A stretch of DNA of 64,000 nt from an uncultured Pseudohongiella sp. (GTDB lineage: Bacteria > Pseudomonadota > Gammaproteobacteria > Pseudomonadales > Pseudohongiellaceae), in contig OX638341.1 of the NCBI GenBank assembly GCA_951812965.1, positions 1,966,438-2,030,437 on the forward strand, in the 5' to 3' direction. Position 1 is the first letter of the stretch; each line of letters starts with the position of its first letter. The position numbers and the translations under genes are program-made. The notes beneath the pieces are model-generated. The model was not told the DNA's origin and searched no databases. It was given only the letters and a program-made list of their open reading frames with translations. Shown here piece after piece: positions 29,210 to 37,924 of this stretch.

Positions 29210-30787
29210 TCAAGTGACGCGATTGACTTCGTCGAGACTGGTCAGTCCCGCCGCGCAGGTATCGAGCGCCGCCCGCCGCAAATCGCCGTGTCCTTCCTCT
29301 CTTGCAAGTTCCGCGATCTGGAGAGCGTTGCCGTCCCGCATGATGATGTCCGCCATGGCCGGACTGATGGGCAGCAACTCGTAAATGCCTACCCGGCCCC
29401 GGTAGCCGCTTTTGCATTGTTCACAACCCTGGGCGCTGAACAATTGCAGGCTATCGATCTCGCCGGGCGGAAATCCTGCCTCAAGCAGCGTATCGCGCGG
29501 CAGAAGCGAAGGTTTGCGGCAATGCGGGCACAACTTGCGGGCCAGGCGCTGGGCTATGATCAGCCGCACCGAAGTCGCCAGGTTGTAGGACGGCACACCC
29601 ATGTTCTTCAGCCGGCCCAGGGTTTCTCCGGCGCTGTTGGTATGCAGGGTTGAGAGTACGAGGTGACCGGTCTGAGCGGCCTTCACGGCAATCTCGGCGG
29701 TTTCCAGATCACGGATTTCGCCGACCATGAGCACGTCCGGGTCCTGCCGCAGGAACGCTCGCAATGCCAGCGCGAAATCAAGTCCGATTCGATTGTTGAC
29801 GGCAACCTGATTGACGCCTTCGAGATTGATTTCCACCGGATCCTCGACCGTGGCAATATTCCTTTCAGGCTTGTTGAGCAGGCGCAGTCCGGCATACAGG
29901 GTGACCGTCTTGCCGCTGCCGGTGGGTCCGGTGACCAGTATCAGACCCTGATTCGCCCGTAGGGCGAACAGATATTGTTCGCGCTGTGAATCCGTCAGTC
30001 CCAGGGCATCGATATCCATTTGCCCGCCGCCGCCGTCCAGTATGCGCAATACCAGTTTTTCGCCCCAGAGCGTGGGCAGGGTGTTCATGCGGAAATCGAT
30101 TCCGTCGCCGTCCGCCAGGCGCAGCCGAATGCGGCCATCCTGGGGCAGCCGCCGTTCCGAGATATCCATCTGCGCCATGATTTTCAGCCTTGATGCGATG
30201 CGCCGTGCGATATTTACGGGAGGGCGGGTGATTTCGTGCAGGATTCCGTCGATGCGGAAACGCACCCTGCAGATCGTTTCGAACGGTTCGAAATGAATAT
30301 CCGATGCGCCGGCCTGCAAGGCGTCGAGCAGCAGCCGGTTGACCAGGCGCACGACGGGCGTCTCGTCGGCGCCGGCAATCTCGCCGTTGGTGTCGGGTTC
30401 GGGCGCCGCTTCTGTCTGCAGATCGTCAAGACCGAGGCCGTCGAGCAGACTCTCGCCACGACTCTGCAAACGCAATGCGCGTTCCAGCTTGTCGGCTTCC
30501 ACGACCACCGGCTGCGCCACGAGGCCGGTGCGAAACTTGATCTCATCGAGCACGGCCATCGCCGCGGGCTCGGACACGGCGAGCAGCAACCGGCCGCGGC
30601 GGCGCATCAGCGGCATGGCGCGGTGCTTGCTGATCAGCTTGTGATCAATCAGGCCCCGCTCGATCGATTGCGGGTCGAAGGCGTCAAGGTCGAGCAAGGG
30701 CGCGCCGAGCGAGGCGGCCACCGACGCAGCCGCGGCGGCCCCGTACTGGTCTTCGGTTGTCGACTGGCCTGTGTCGGCGATCAGCAC
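29210..30787 (-). CDS. pilB: Type IV pilus extension ATPase PilB
   Basis: 525 residues; hexameric ATPase powering pilus assembly. Walker A GPTGSGKT is at 287-294, with Asp and His boxes ([14 protein letters not shown]) and the zinc tetracysteine CPHC...CEQC near 435-470. The start is a GTG that overlaps the pilA stop by 7 bases (GTGCTGA), implying coupling to pilA. Compared with typical PilB (about 565 residues) the first part of the N-terminal domain is missing: the protein opens almost at the [13 protein letters not shown] segment. No upstream start is available because the frame runs into pilA. Confidence 0.93.
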   Translation of the reverse strand: MLIADTGQSTTEDQYGAAAAASVAASLGAPLLDLDAFDPQSIERGLIDHKLISKHRAMPLMRRRGRLLLAVSEPAAMAVLDEIKFRTGLVAQPVVVEADKLERALRLQSRGESLLDGLGLDDLQTEAAPEPDTNGEIAGADETPVVRLVNRLLLDALQAGASDIHFEPFETICRVRFRIDGILHEITRPPVNIARRIASRLKIMAQMDISERRLPQDGRIRLRLADGDGIDFRMNTLPTLWGEKLVLRILDGGGGQMDIDALGLTDSQREQYLFALRANQGLILVTGPTGSGKTVTLYAGLRLLNKPERNIATVEDPVEINLEGVNQVAVNNRIGLDFALALRAFLRQDPDVLMVGEIRDLETAEIAVKAAQTGHLVLSTLHTNSAGETLGRLKNMGVPSYNLATSVRLIIAQRLARKLCPHCRKPSLLPRDTLLEAGFPPGEIDSLQLFSAQGCEQCKSGYRGRVGIYELLPISPAMADIIMRDGNALQIAELAREEGHGDLRRAALDTCAAGLTSLDEVNRVT

Positions 30788-31197
30788 AGGCCGCTACTCA
30801 GGCAGTTGCCGCCTTCGGTCCAGCTTACGGGAGCGGTCACGCCGCCGGCGCTCAGGGAATAGGTAACTCCGTTCAGGTTGGAGCCTTCTTCCTGCCGCCA
30901 GGTCATGGTGATAACGCCGTCGGTTACGTTGGCCCCGTGGGCCGCGGCGGTTGTCTGGACGTTGGCGGGAATGCCGAGGGCGCCGCCGTCGAGGTCTGTC
31001 AGCGCGTCTGGCCCGCGAGTCTGGATGGCCAGTTCCACGGCGGTCTTCAGGGGCGTCACGGCCAGCACGAGTTCCGAGAACTCGGCGCGGTCTGAATAGT
31101 TACGATAGGCGGGCAGGGCGACCGCGGCCAGAATACCGATGATCGCCACGACGATCATGAGTTCGATCAGGGTAAAACCTTGTTGAGAGTATTGCAT
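30781..31197 (-). CDS. pilA: Type IV major pilin PilA
   Basis: 138-residue prepilin from ATG 31197, preceded by AGGAGA; frame upstream of it is not coding. Class IVa leader of seven residues ending in Gly, then [24 protein letters not shown], given here only as the hydrophobic segment 8-31, with Glu at mature position 5. Near the C-terminus [10 protein letters not shown] makes a very short disulphide loop of four residues between cysteines. Unlike Pseudomonas, where pilA is divergent from pilBCD, here it is the first gene of the same unit. Confidence 0.95.
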   Translation of the reverse strand: MQYSQQGFTLIELMIVVAIIGILAAVALPAYRNYSDRAEFSELVLAVTPLKTAVELAIQTRGPDALTDLDGGALGIPANVQTTAAAHGANVTDGVITMTWRQEEGSNLNGVTYSLSAGGVTAPVSWTEGGNCLSSGLC

Positions 31198-31277
31198 GAC
31201 TTCCGTCTCCTTGTGACTGCAAGGAAAAGCGTAGAAACGTTTTCCAGAAAAGGAGACATTTTCATGAAAAAGAGTAA

Positions 31278-31430
31278 GTGGCTTCGATCCGTCGCCATCT
31301 GGGGGTCGGCCTGCAGCGGACGCTGTGAATACGTCCCTGTACGCTTCGAGCTCGGCTTCCTGCGTCGCACGCCCGCTGCATACTCCCATCCCGGCGGCGG
31401 CTCACGCCGTGCTCGCCGAACCGCACAACT
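31278..31430. repeat. Intergenic repeat-like segment upstream of pilA
   Basis: 31198-31621 holds no convincing gene. The left part must contain the pilA promoter (no clear sigma-54 site seen). 31278-31296 is the inverted exact copy of GGCGACGGATCGAAGCCAC found at 3093-3111. The following stretch reads openly on the minus strand but without a start or domain, and I regard it as repeat-derived. Copy 3 of the REP-like element follows at 31441. Confidence 0.5.
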
Positions 31431-31440
31431 CGGACAATCC

Positions 31441-31517
31441 GTAGGGGCGAGGCATGCCTCGCCCGCGAGCGGCCCTGAAACCGTGCAACTGACGGACGAG
31501 GCATGCCTCGCCCCTAC
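31441..31517. repeat. REP-like palindromic element, copy 3
   Basis: 77 bp; GTAGGGGCGAGGCATGCC left end and GAGGCATGCCTCGCCCCTAC right end, same design as copies 1 and 2. It lies between pilA and the plus-strand cytochrome c gene. Confidence 0.9.
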
Positions 31518-31621
31518 TTGCACGCGGCTTTGATGTGGGGTAGGTTTTCCGGCTGTTTGGGTTGCTGCTTGATGGTAAGCTATGTCGGTACTGCGCCGAC
31601 CGGTTCATGCGGAGGGTTGAA

Positions 31622-32005
31622 ATGAAGACAGCGTTTCGGATTGCGATGCTCGTGCTTTGTCTGTTGGGGGCTCAGTGGTCTGTGGCCCAGCAAAAGACTG
31701 TCGCGGACGGCGTTTTCACTCAGGCCCAGGTTGATGCGGGCAAGCCGGTTTATGACAGCGTGTGCCGCACTTGCCACGATATGCGTTTCTATCGCGATTC
31801 GCTGCGTTCCTGGAACAACCAGCCGTTGCTGTGGTTCTGGGAATCGATCCTTGGCACCATGCCGGCGGACAATCCCGGTTCGTTGATGTTCCAGGAATAT
31901 ACGGATGTGGTGGCGTATATTCTGGCGGAGCAGGGTTTTCCTGTCGGTGAGACTCCTCTCGACCCTGATAATGGCATGGACGAGATTCATATCGTCCAAC
32001 CTTGA
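31622..32005 (+). CDS. Small periplasmic class I c-type cytochrome
   Basis: 127 residues from ATG 31622 with GGAGGG upstream. Sec signal peptide at 1-22 (ends SVAQQ), then one haem-binding CRTCH motif and a later methionine-containing segment (ILGTMPADNPGSLM) that may supply the axial ligand. Resembles the small cytochromes or cytochrome domains that take electrons from periplasmic dehydrogenases; the exact partner cannot be told. Convergent with the next cytochrome. Confidence 0.85.
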   Translation: MKTAFRIAMLVLCLLGAQWSVAQQKTVADGVFTQAQVDAGKPVYDSVCRTCHDMRFYRDSLRSWNNQPLLWFWESILGTMPADNPGSLMFQEYTDVVAYILAEQGFPVGETPLDPDNGMDEIHIVQP

Positions 32006-32019
32006 TCGACCGAACGGCC

Positions 32020-32370
32020 TCACGCTTCAGCGGGCAACGATGCGTAGAACGCAGCGAGATCGGCTATGTCCTGGTCGGACAGTTGTTCCACGAAGGGTTG
32101 CATCGAGATGTCTTCGCGCACGCCGTCGCGGAAGTCCCTGATCTGTTTCGCAAGGTAGGCCTCGTGCTGGCCCGCGAGATTGGGCCAAAGCGGATTCGCG
32201 CTGATTCCGTTGGGGCCGTGACAGGCTGAGCATAGCGCCGCCTTTTCCCGGCCCGCGTCCGCATCGCCTTCCTGGGCCAACGCCGGCGCGGCCAGCATTG
32301 CCGCCAGCCACAATCCGGCGCAGAGGCGAACCAAAAGCCGATCGGTGCGTCGCTCAGTACTGCCATTCAT
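32020..32370 (-). CDS. Small periplasmic class I c-type cytochrome (c4/c553-like)
   Basis: 116 residues from ATG 32370, chosen because GGAGG lies 8 bases upstream. Signal peptide to about residue 33 (APALA), one CSACHG haem site, PNLAGQ and a C-terminal LAAFYASLP typical of c553/c4 domains. It is the last gene of the unit containing the NO-reductase remnant and could have delivered electrons to it. Confidence 0.88.
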   Translation of the reverse strand: MNGSTERRTDRLLVRLCAGLWLAAMLAAPALAQEGDADAGREKAALCSACHGPNGISANPLWPNLAGQHEAYLAKQIRDFRDGVREDISMQPFVEQLSDQDIADLAAFYASLPAEA

Positions 32371-32394
32371 AAGCAATTCCTCCATATTATCCGA

Positions 32395-33148
32395 CTAGGC
32401 CGCGGCGGCCGATTCTGATTCCGGGTCGGGCACCTGTTTTGCCGGGCGGGTTTCGTCCCGGCCGATGGTCAGCAGATCCCAGAACAGGATTGCCAGTCCG
32501 GCGGTCATTACGACGCCGAATATCATGCGCCATTGCATGGACTGCACGAACCAGGGCCGGGTCTGACCGTCGAAGAACGCCCCCCAGGTGGAGCCGCCGA
32601 CGGCGCGTTCGACGAATGCCTGCTCGTAGCCGGCATGCACGACCATGGCCACCAGCGGAATCGGCTCAAGCGCGGAGAAGAATCCGCCCAGGCCGAGCCA
32701 GTATTCCGGCGTGCCGATCCAGAAATAGTGGTGTCCGAGACCGAGAATTCCCGAGCCGAACATCAGCGCGACTTCGATGTACAGCCAGGTTGTCACGATC
32801 CTGCGGCGCGCGCCCAGCGTCTTCATCAATCCCCAGGCCATGATGCAGCCGACCAGCACTTCCCAGGTCCACGAGCGCCCGCGCTTCGGCCTCGGAATAG
32901 ACCGTGCCGAACAGCGGCGCCTCCTCGCCGATGACCGGTCTGAACATGCTGCGCTCGTTGTCGAACTTGTAATCGATGCGATGGTTGATGACCGAATAGG
33001 CCGGCACCCGCTCGGCCTCGCTTCCCGCCAGGATTACGGACATCGAGTGAAAGGTAAGAAAAATGAGAATCACGAACATGAACGCGGTGACGAAGATCGC
33101 GGTCTTGCGCCAGAAATTGTCGCTCGCCCACCAGACCTGGTCAGTCAT
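32395..33148 (-). pseudogene. norC-norB remnant joined by an internal deletion with frameshift
   Basis: The first part, read from ATG 33148, has one membrane segment (FWRKTAIFVTAFMFVILIFL) followed by VIGEEAPLFGTVYSEAEARAL, like the N-terminus of NorC-type small subunits of nitric oxide reductase. It breaks off before any CxxCH haem motif. From about 32870 a different frame continues with WTWEVLVGCIMAW, then GLGHHYFWIGTPEYW and FFSALEPIPLVAMV, the C-terminal region of the catalytic subunit NorB including its histidines. So roughly the end of norC and the first two thirds of norB are absent. No functional enzyme can be made. Family assignment is by recognition; a sequencing or assembly error at the junction is possible. 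Confidence 0.7.
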
Positions 33149-33467
33149 GGCTTCCTCCCTTGTGATCGTCGACGGAATCGTGAGTAGCGACGGAAAGCCG
33201 CCAAATGAACCGCGGCGCCAGGTAATAGCCCGCCAGCAGAATGACGATCAGCGCCAGCCAACCGCCTGTCAGTCGCAGATTCCAGGCCAGCGCCAGAACG
33301 GCAACGGCCAGGGCCAGATAAGAGACATTGGAGAGCCGGCGCAACACGGCCATATCGCGCAAGCGCGACAGCGCAAGAAAGATGGCGTAGCAAGCGCCGA
33401 AAAGAACCGCGGCGCCTGCTGCAAGCGTCGCCAGGACGATCCGCTGCACTTCGACCGGTTCGATCAC
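33141..33467 (-). CDS. Small membrane protein of the nor-like unit, unknown function
   Basis: 108 residues from GTG 33467, which has GGAGGAG five bases upstream; longer starts enter the REP-like element. Three predicted membrane segments (about 8-30, 45-62, 65-85) and a short histidine/aspartate-rich tail (HDSVDDHKGGSHD). Its stop overlaps the norC-like start by 8 bases, so it was probably translated together with the NO-reductase genes. I do not recognise a named family. Confidence 0.65.
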   Translation of the reverse strand: MIEPVEVQRIVLATLAAGAAVLFGACYAIFLALSRLRDMAVLRRLSNVSYLALAVAVLALAWNLRLTGGWLALIVILLAGYYLAPRFIWRLSVATHDSVDDHKGGSHD

Positions 33468-33545
33468 TGCCGCTCCTCCGCCCCCACGAGGATACTTCAT
33501 CCTAACAAGGGACTGCCGGAGATTTCCAGACCCTGTGCGGGTTGG

Positions 33546-33622
33546 GTAGGGGCGACGCATGCGGCGCCCGTCAGTTGCGCGGTGACGGGGCCATTCGCGG
33601 GCGAGGCATGCCTCGCCCCTAC
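33546..33622. repeat. REP-like palindromic element, copy 4 (inverted)
   Basis: 77 bp. The middle segment matches copies 2, 3 and 5 only after reverse complementing, so this copy is inverted. The left palindrome is GACGCATGCGGC, partly degenerate; the right one is the perfect GAGGCATGCCTC form. Confidence 0.88.
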
Positions 33623-33685
33623 CGTCTCACATGTATCTGAACCCTGACAGACCCGTTTCAGCGCATCAGGGCGGTGAAAGTCTTG

Positions 33686-34432
33686 CTAGTGGTTTTCCAG
33701 AAGCGGTCCGAAACCCTGCATTTGATCGTCAATTCCGAATTGACGCAGGGCGTGCCAGTAGGTGGCCGCGTTGATGGCGATGACCGGCTTTTGCAATTCA
33801 TGCTCGAGTTCTACGGCAAGCTCCAGCATGCACAGGTTCGTTCCCACCTGAACGATCGCATCCACGTCGTCTCCGTCCAGTTCCGCCACAACCCGGCGCA
33901 AGGTATCGCCCGTCACTTCGGCGATTGCGGTCCAACTGGGGCAACGCAGGCAATGGTCGCGAACGGTCCGGATGCCGTAGTCCGCAAAAAAACGGATGAC
34001 CTCGCGATTGGCCGCCGGGAAATAGGGGGAAAGCAGGGCAACCCGCCGGATGGAGCCGTAAGCTTCCATGGCGGCGATCAAGGACTCGGATCCAATGCTC
34101 AACTGAAGCTCGCTGGCCTGTTCGATGTTTTGCCGCCATTGCCGGGCGCCCTCGGCCCCGCCATAGAAAGTGACCGCGGACATACCCATGACCAGATAAT
34201 CAGGCGAGCAGGTCAGGACGCCTTTGACGGCGTCTATCGTGTTGTCGGAAATTTTCATGGTGCCGGCGATGAAGGTTTCGTCGGACACCGCGTTCGCATT
34301 CTGGACAATTATGCGGCTGTAATGGTTGGTGACGCCGGGCGCCCGCATGGCGTCGAACTCGGGTTGGACGATAGTGTTGGTCGATGGGCCAAGTACACCG
34401 AACTTGGCTCGCCAACCCAGGACGTCGGTCAT
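33686..34432 (-). CDS. Maleate isomerase / arylmalonate decarboxylase family protein
   Basis: 248 residues, Asp/Glu-racemase superfamily. N-terminal LGPSTNTIVQPEF, then LTCSPDYLVMGMSAVTFYGG with Cys75, and VQVGTNLCM with Cys201. Maleate cis-trans isomerases use two cysteines in these places, while arylmalonate decarboxylase has only one, so isomerase is favoured. Maleate isomerases (NicE in nicotinate degradation) convert maleate to fumarate; related dialkyl- or methylmaleates are possible substrates. It follows the cupin gene in the same frame, 90 bp downstream, with a tandem repeat between them and no clear ribosome site before ATG 34432. Probably controlled by the divergent LysR gene. Confidence 0.8.
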   Translation of the reverse strand: MTDVLGWRAKFGVLGPSTNTIVQPEFDAMRAPGVTNHYSRIIVQNANAVSDETFIAGTMKISDNTIDAVKGVLTCSPDYLVMGMSAVTFYGGAEGARQWRQNIEQASELQLSIGSESLIAAMEAYGSIRRVALLSPYFPAANREVIRFFADYGIRTVRDHCLRCPSWTAIAEVTGDTLRRVVAELDGDDVDAIVQVGTNLCMLELAVELEHELQKPVIAINAATYWHALRQFGIDDQMQGFGPLLENH

Positions 34433-34441
34433 GGGCCAGGT

Positions 34442-34501
34442 CTCACAAAAGCACTCAAAAAAGCTCTCATCAAAGCGTTCATAAAAGCGCTCATCTTCGT
34501 G
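34442..34501. repeat. 12-bp tandem repeat between cupin and isomerase genes
   Basis: Four units of the form CTCATNAAAGCG (34442-34489) plus a decayed fifth. The unit is four codons long and, on the minus strand, lies in the frame shared by both flanking genes, reading as repeats of the type (R/S/C)-F-X-E. No stop occurs between the cupin TAG and the isomerase ATG. Confidence 0.75.
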
Positions 34502-34522
34502 GTCGCAGGGACCATTCCGCTG

Positions 34523-35425
34523 CTATTGATAATAGGGATTTTTCCAGGCCCCGATAGAGCGTGAGCGCACCGGCTGGATCAGCTCAGGCGGCTCCGACAG
34601 CGGGTATCCTTCACCCCAGTTCACCGGATCGCCCTTCATCTCGATGCTGGCGTTTTCCGTGTACCAGTCGACGAGATCGCCGTCGCAGCGGAGTATCCAG
34701 GTGCAACCGTCCTTTTCGCCGGCGGTGAAGTCACCGTGACGCACACCGGCGGGGCGAAAGAAGTACTGGCCTGTTGTCATGGTGCCGAAGTTATAGTCGA
34801 ACTCGCCGTCGAGGCAATAGGCCTCCTCGAAAACCGGGTGGTGCGCCAGCGGATGTTCCCGCCAGCCCGGTTTGGCCTTGATCAGGCGGGTGTAAAATCC
34901 GGTCACCGGGTCACGGTACAGCAACTTGATGAAGAGTCCCGGCACGGGTGTGCCGCCGCGGTCGAAATTCATCGGGCTGCCGTGCTCGGGGTCCACTACG
35001 TCGTACCATTCCATTGCCTCGGAATCGCAGATCACCAATTCAGCCTGTTGATCGATGTCGGCGCCGTCGCGGCCGGTGGGGGTGAACCGCCAATCGCCGA
35101 ACTCCCGGAACAACAGAATTTGCGTCCCTTTCGCGGCTTTCGCCTCGGGAGTCCAGGCGCCCTGCGGAGCGCACCAGTATCCGCCTTTTCCGAGCTTGGT
35201 ATCGCCGATTTCGATCTCGCCTTCCAGCACGAACCATTCGGTCAGCGCGGCGTGGAGGCCACCCGGTCGTCGCCAGTCGCTCAGAAATTCCACCTTCAAT
35301 GACGCGGCGCCGTTCTCCTCGTCATAGCACAGGTTGCGCTGACGCGCCTCCCCGTTGCCGCAAGGAAGTTCGGCGATGTGCCAAAGCAGATCCACCTCGT
35401 CAATCAGCTCGACATGAGGTCTCAT
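34523..35425 (-). CDS. Double-cupin protein of unknown substrate
   Basis: 300 residues from ATG 35425 (GGGAGGG upstream; an earlier in-frame start at 35452 lacks one). Two cupin barrels: the first around 55-115 (WFVLEGEIEIGDTKLGKGGYW) and the second around 185-250 (HHPVFEEAYCLDGEFDYNFG then FFRPAGVRHG). The His/Glu pattern of the second domain suggests a metal site. Such proteins may be sugar/acid isomerases, lyases or dioxygenases; nothing here decides. Divergent from LysR. Confidence 0.72.
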   Translation of the reverse strand: MRPHVELIDEVDLLWHIAELPCGNGEARQRNLCYDEENGAASLKVEFLSDWRRPGGLHAALTEWFVLEGEIEIGDTKLGKGGYWCAPQGAWTPEAKAAKGTQILLFREFGDWRFTPTGRDGADIDQQAELVICDSEAMEWYDVVDPEHGSPMNFDRGGTPVPGLFIKLLYRDPVTGFYTRLIKAKPGWREHPLAHHPVFEEAYCLDGEFDYNFGTMTTGQYFFRPAGVRHGDFTAGEKDGCTWILRCDGDLVDWYTENASIEMKGDPVNWGEGYPLSEPPELIQPVRSRSIGAWKNPYYQ

Positions 35426-35486
35426 CTCAAGGCCCTCCCGGGTAATCAACATTGTTGGAAGGCAATGTTAACGGCGACAGAGTATA

Positions 35487-35517
35487 AATAATAGTATTTA
35501 ATATTTAAGATAATAGT
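35487..35517. promoter_or_regulatory. AT-rich divergent promoter with direct repeat (likely LysR site)
   Basis: The 130-bp gap between the cupin and LysR genes is strikingly AT-rich. ATAATAGT occurs at 35488-35495 and 35510-35517, 22 bp apart (two helical turns), around the near-palindromic ATTTAATATTTAA. This is a plausible LysR operator, but no biochemical consensus is matched. Confidence 0.45.
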
Positions 35518-35555
35518 TTATTATTATAGTTATATCAGGGTGAGCTCAGGACATC

Positions 35556-36518
35556 ATGGATACACGGCTGCTGACAAGACTAGGTACCTTGCGCCAACTC
35601 GAAATTTTCATGAAAGTGGCTGAGACGCAAAGTATCGCGCGGGCCGCGGAGGCGCTTTATCTGAGTCATTCCGCCGTGTCGGTGCAGATCCGCAAACTGG
35701 CCGAAGCGGTGGGACTGCCCTTGCACGAAGTGATAGGCAAGCGACTCTACCTTACGGAGGCCGGGCGCGAGGTCGTTGCAAGCGGTCGGGAACTGTTTGA
35801 AGTGATCGCCCGTCTCGACGGCAAAATCAATAATCTCAAGGGCTTGACCGCTGGCACGCTAAGCATTTCCGTAGTCACCACCGCCAAGTATTTTCTGCCA
35901 CGGATTCTCGGACCCTTCTGTCAGAACTATCCGGAAATCGATGTGGCGTTCATGGTCGGCAACCGGGCTCAGATTATCGAACGGCTGAACGGCAACATGG
36001 ATGATTTCTATATCTTCAGCGACCCACCCGAAGAGTGGGACATTCATAGCAGGCCGTTTTTGCCCAACCCACTGGTGGTTATCGCCTCGGTCAAAAACCC
36101 GCTGAAACTGCGCAAGCGACTGAATTGGGGGGATTTGCACGGGCAGAAGTTCCTGATGCGCGAGCAGGGATCGGGTACCCAAATCTCGATTCGGAAATAC
36201 TTGCGCGAACAGGGTCTCTCACTGGGCAAAACCATGGTGATAGAGAGTAACGAGGCCATCAAATACGCGGTGATCGCGAATATGGGGATTACCATTCTGT
36301 CGGCGTATGTGCTTGCCAACGCCAGGGAAGACGGCCTTGTGCAACTTCGGGTGGAAGGGTTTCCGATCATGTCCCACTGGCATCTGGTAAATCTCAAGTC
36401 GAAGAAACTCTCGACCATCGCCGAGCGCTTTCTGGACTTTGTCCTCAACCGCGGCCGCGACGTACTGCCAATGGAGCATATAGAACAGCAGGTGCAACGA
36501 GCGCTGGCCCGTCGCTAG
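35556..36518 (+). CDS. LysR-family transcriptional regulator
   Basis: 320 residues. N-terminal winged helix-turn-helix at about 12-70 (TLRQLEIFMKVAETQSIARA, then LYLSHSAVSVQIRKL), followed by a two-lobed effector domain resembling the CbbR/CysB class. Divergent from the cupin-isomerase pair, its most likely target. The stop overlaps the aldehyde dehydrogenase stop in a single CTAG (36515-36518). Confidence 0.92.
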   Translation: MDTRLLTRLGTLRQLEIFMKVAETQSIARAAEALYLSHSAVSVQIRKLAEAVGLPLHEVIGKRLYLTEAGREVVASGRELFEVIARLDGKINNLKGLTAGTLSISVVTTAKYFLPRILGPFCQNYPEIDVAFMVGNRAQIIERLNGNMDDFYIFSDPPEEWDIHSRPFLPNPLVVIASVKNPLKLRKRLNWGDLHGQKFLMREQGSGTQISIRKYLREQGLSLGKTMVIESNEAIKYAVIANMGITILSAYVLANAREDGLVQLRVEGFPIMSHWHLVNLKSKKLSTIAERFLDFVLNRGRDVLPMEHIEQQVQRALARR

Positions 36519-37924
36519 CGCGCGAGGACCGATGCCGCCGGCGCAGTCTGATAAAGCAGGGCGCGTTTGCGCAGGAATCGGCTCATGCCCGCCGGGCCCA
36601 TGCGCGACCCGCCCATGCCCGAGAAGCGAAACGAGTTCTTTTCGACATCGTTTGCGGTGGCGGTAAGGCTTGCGTCATTGATGCTGACTCCGCCGACTTC
36701 CAGCCTGGCGGCAATGGCTTCGGCTTCCGCTTGTGAGCCGGCGAAAACCGCGGCGGAAAGCCCGTAATCGGACTGGTTGGCCAATGCGATTGCATCAATG
36801 GTGGAATCGAAAGGCGATACCGTGATCACCGGCCCGAATGTCTCTTCGCGCATGATGAGCATTTCTTGCGATACTTCGCTCACCACGGTGGGCCGGCACC
36901 AGTCGCCGCCGCCGTGATGCTCGATATTGCCGCCGCAATGCACTCGCGCGCCACGGGCGAGCGCGTCGTCGAGATGCCGGCGGATCGTCGCTGCCTGACC
37001 GGCGAAGATCAGCGGACCAATTTCCCCGACATCGGGGTCGGAATCGTTCAGGCTGATGCTTGCGGCGGTTTCCACCAGCGCCGCAATGAACTTTTCATGA
37101 ATTTCACGCGCAACATAGGCGCGCTCCAGGGACTGGCAGGCCTGGCCGGTGGCGCCGAAAGCACTGCGGGCGATGGCGCGCACCGCATTTTCCAGATCAG
37201 CGCCGGCGGTGACGATGGCAGGATCCTTGCCGCCGAGTTCGAGAAAAGCGGGGATAAACTTCCGTGCCGCGTGCACGGCTACCTTGCGCCCGGTGGTGAC
37301 GCTGCCGGTAAAGCAGATCGCATCCACTTCATCGACCAGTGCCGCGCCGGCGCCGCCATCCCCCGTTACGAAGCGGAATACAGTTTGCAACTCCGGCACA
37401 GCGGCAATGCTTTCCATTAATGGCTGCACGAAACGGGAGGTTACCTCGCTCGGTTTGACTATCACCGCACAACCGGCAAGCAGCGCCGGGATCGCATCGA
37501 GCGCTGCCAGCGCCAGCGGAAAATTCCAGGGGCTGATGATGCCGACCAGGGGATAAGGCGTTTTTACATGACGCCAATCGACGGTCGGCGCCATGCTCGA
37601 GCGGCCTGTATCGTCCTCGAGTATTGCCGGCGCCTGCTTGAGCCAGTAGTCGATCAGATTGATCGGCTTTTGCGCTTCAAGCCGGGAAATCTGCCGCCGG
37701 CCGGTGTCCGCCGTCAGCGCTTCGGTGATGGCTTCGCTGCGCTGGGCGAGTTCATCGCGCCAGTCCTCAAGCGCTCGGCGGCGGTGGGAAAGGCCATTGC
37801 CCTGCCACGTGGTCTGGGCGCGCCGCAATTCATCGGCCAGGCCGCTGATTTTCGCGGGCGTCCAGTTCTCGACTTCGCCGTTGATGCGCCCGGTGCGCGG
37901 GTCTCTTGCGGGGATAGTTTTCAT
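36515..37924 (-). CDS. NAD(P)-dependent aldehyde dehydrogenase
   Basis: 469 residues, ALDH superfamily. Cofactor motif FTGSVTTG at 205-212, general base Glu229 in LELGGKDP, catalytic Cys263 in GQACQS, and EETFGPV near 365. Oxidises an aldehyde to the acid; the substrate is unknown. The start overlaps the stop of the upstream HMG-CoA-lyase-like gene by 4 bases, so both are one transcription unit, consistent with oxidising an aldehyde made in the same pathway. Confidence 0.92.
   Translation of the reverse strand: MKTIPARDPRTGRINGEVENWTPAKISGLADELRRAQTTWQGNGLSHRRRALEDWRDELAQRSEAITEALTADTGRRQISRLEAQKPINLIDYWLKQAPAILEDDTGRSSMAPTVDWRHVKTPYPLVGIISPWNFPLALAALDAIPALLAGCAVIVKPSEVTSRFVQPLMESIAAVPELQTVFRFVTGDGGAGAALVDEVDAICFTGSVTTGRKVAVHAARKFIPAFLELGGKDPAIVTAGADLENAVRAIARSAFGATGQACQSLERAYVAREIHEKFIAALVETAASISLNDSDPDVGEIGPLIFAGQAATIRRHLDDALARGARVHCGGNIEHHGGGDWCRPTVVSEVSQEMLIMREETFGPVITVSPFDSTIDAIALANQSDYGLSAAVFAGSQAEAEAIAARLEVGGVSINDASLTATANDVEKNSFRFSGMGGSRMGPAGMSRFLRKRALLYQTAPAASVLAR

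Noticed and set aside
31198..31389. 64-codon upstream extension of pilA
   Set aside because: The ATG at 31197 has AGGAGA and yields the canonical class IVa leader; the extension lies in repeat-like DNA.
33500..33560. Longer starts of the small membrane protein gene
   Set aside because: They run into REP copy 4, while GTG 33467 has a strong GGAGGAG site.
33674..34564. 296-codon plus-strand frame opposite the isomerase
   Set aside because: Antisense shadow of the maleate-isomerase-like gene, whose paired cysteines and family motifs are convincing; the plus product has no recognisable motif.
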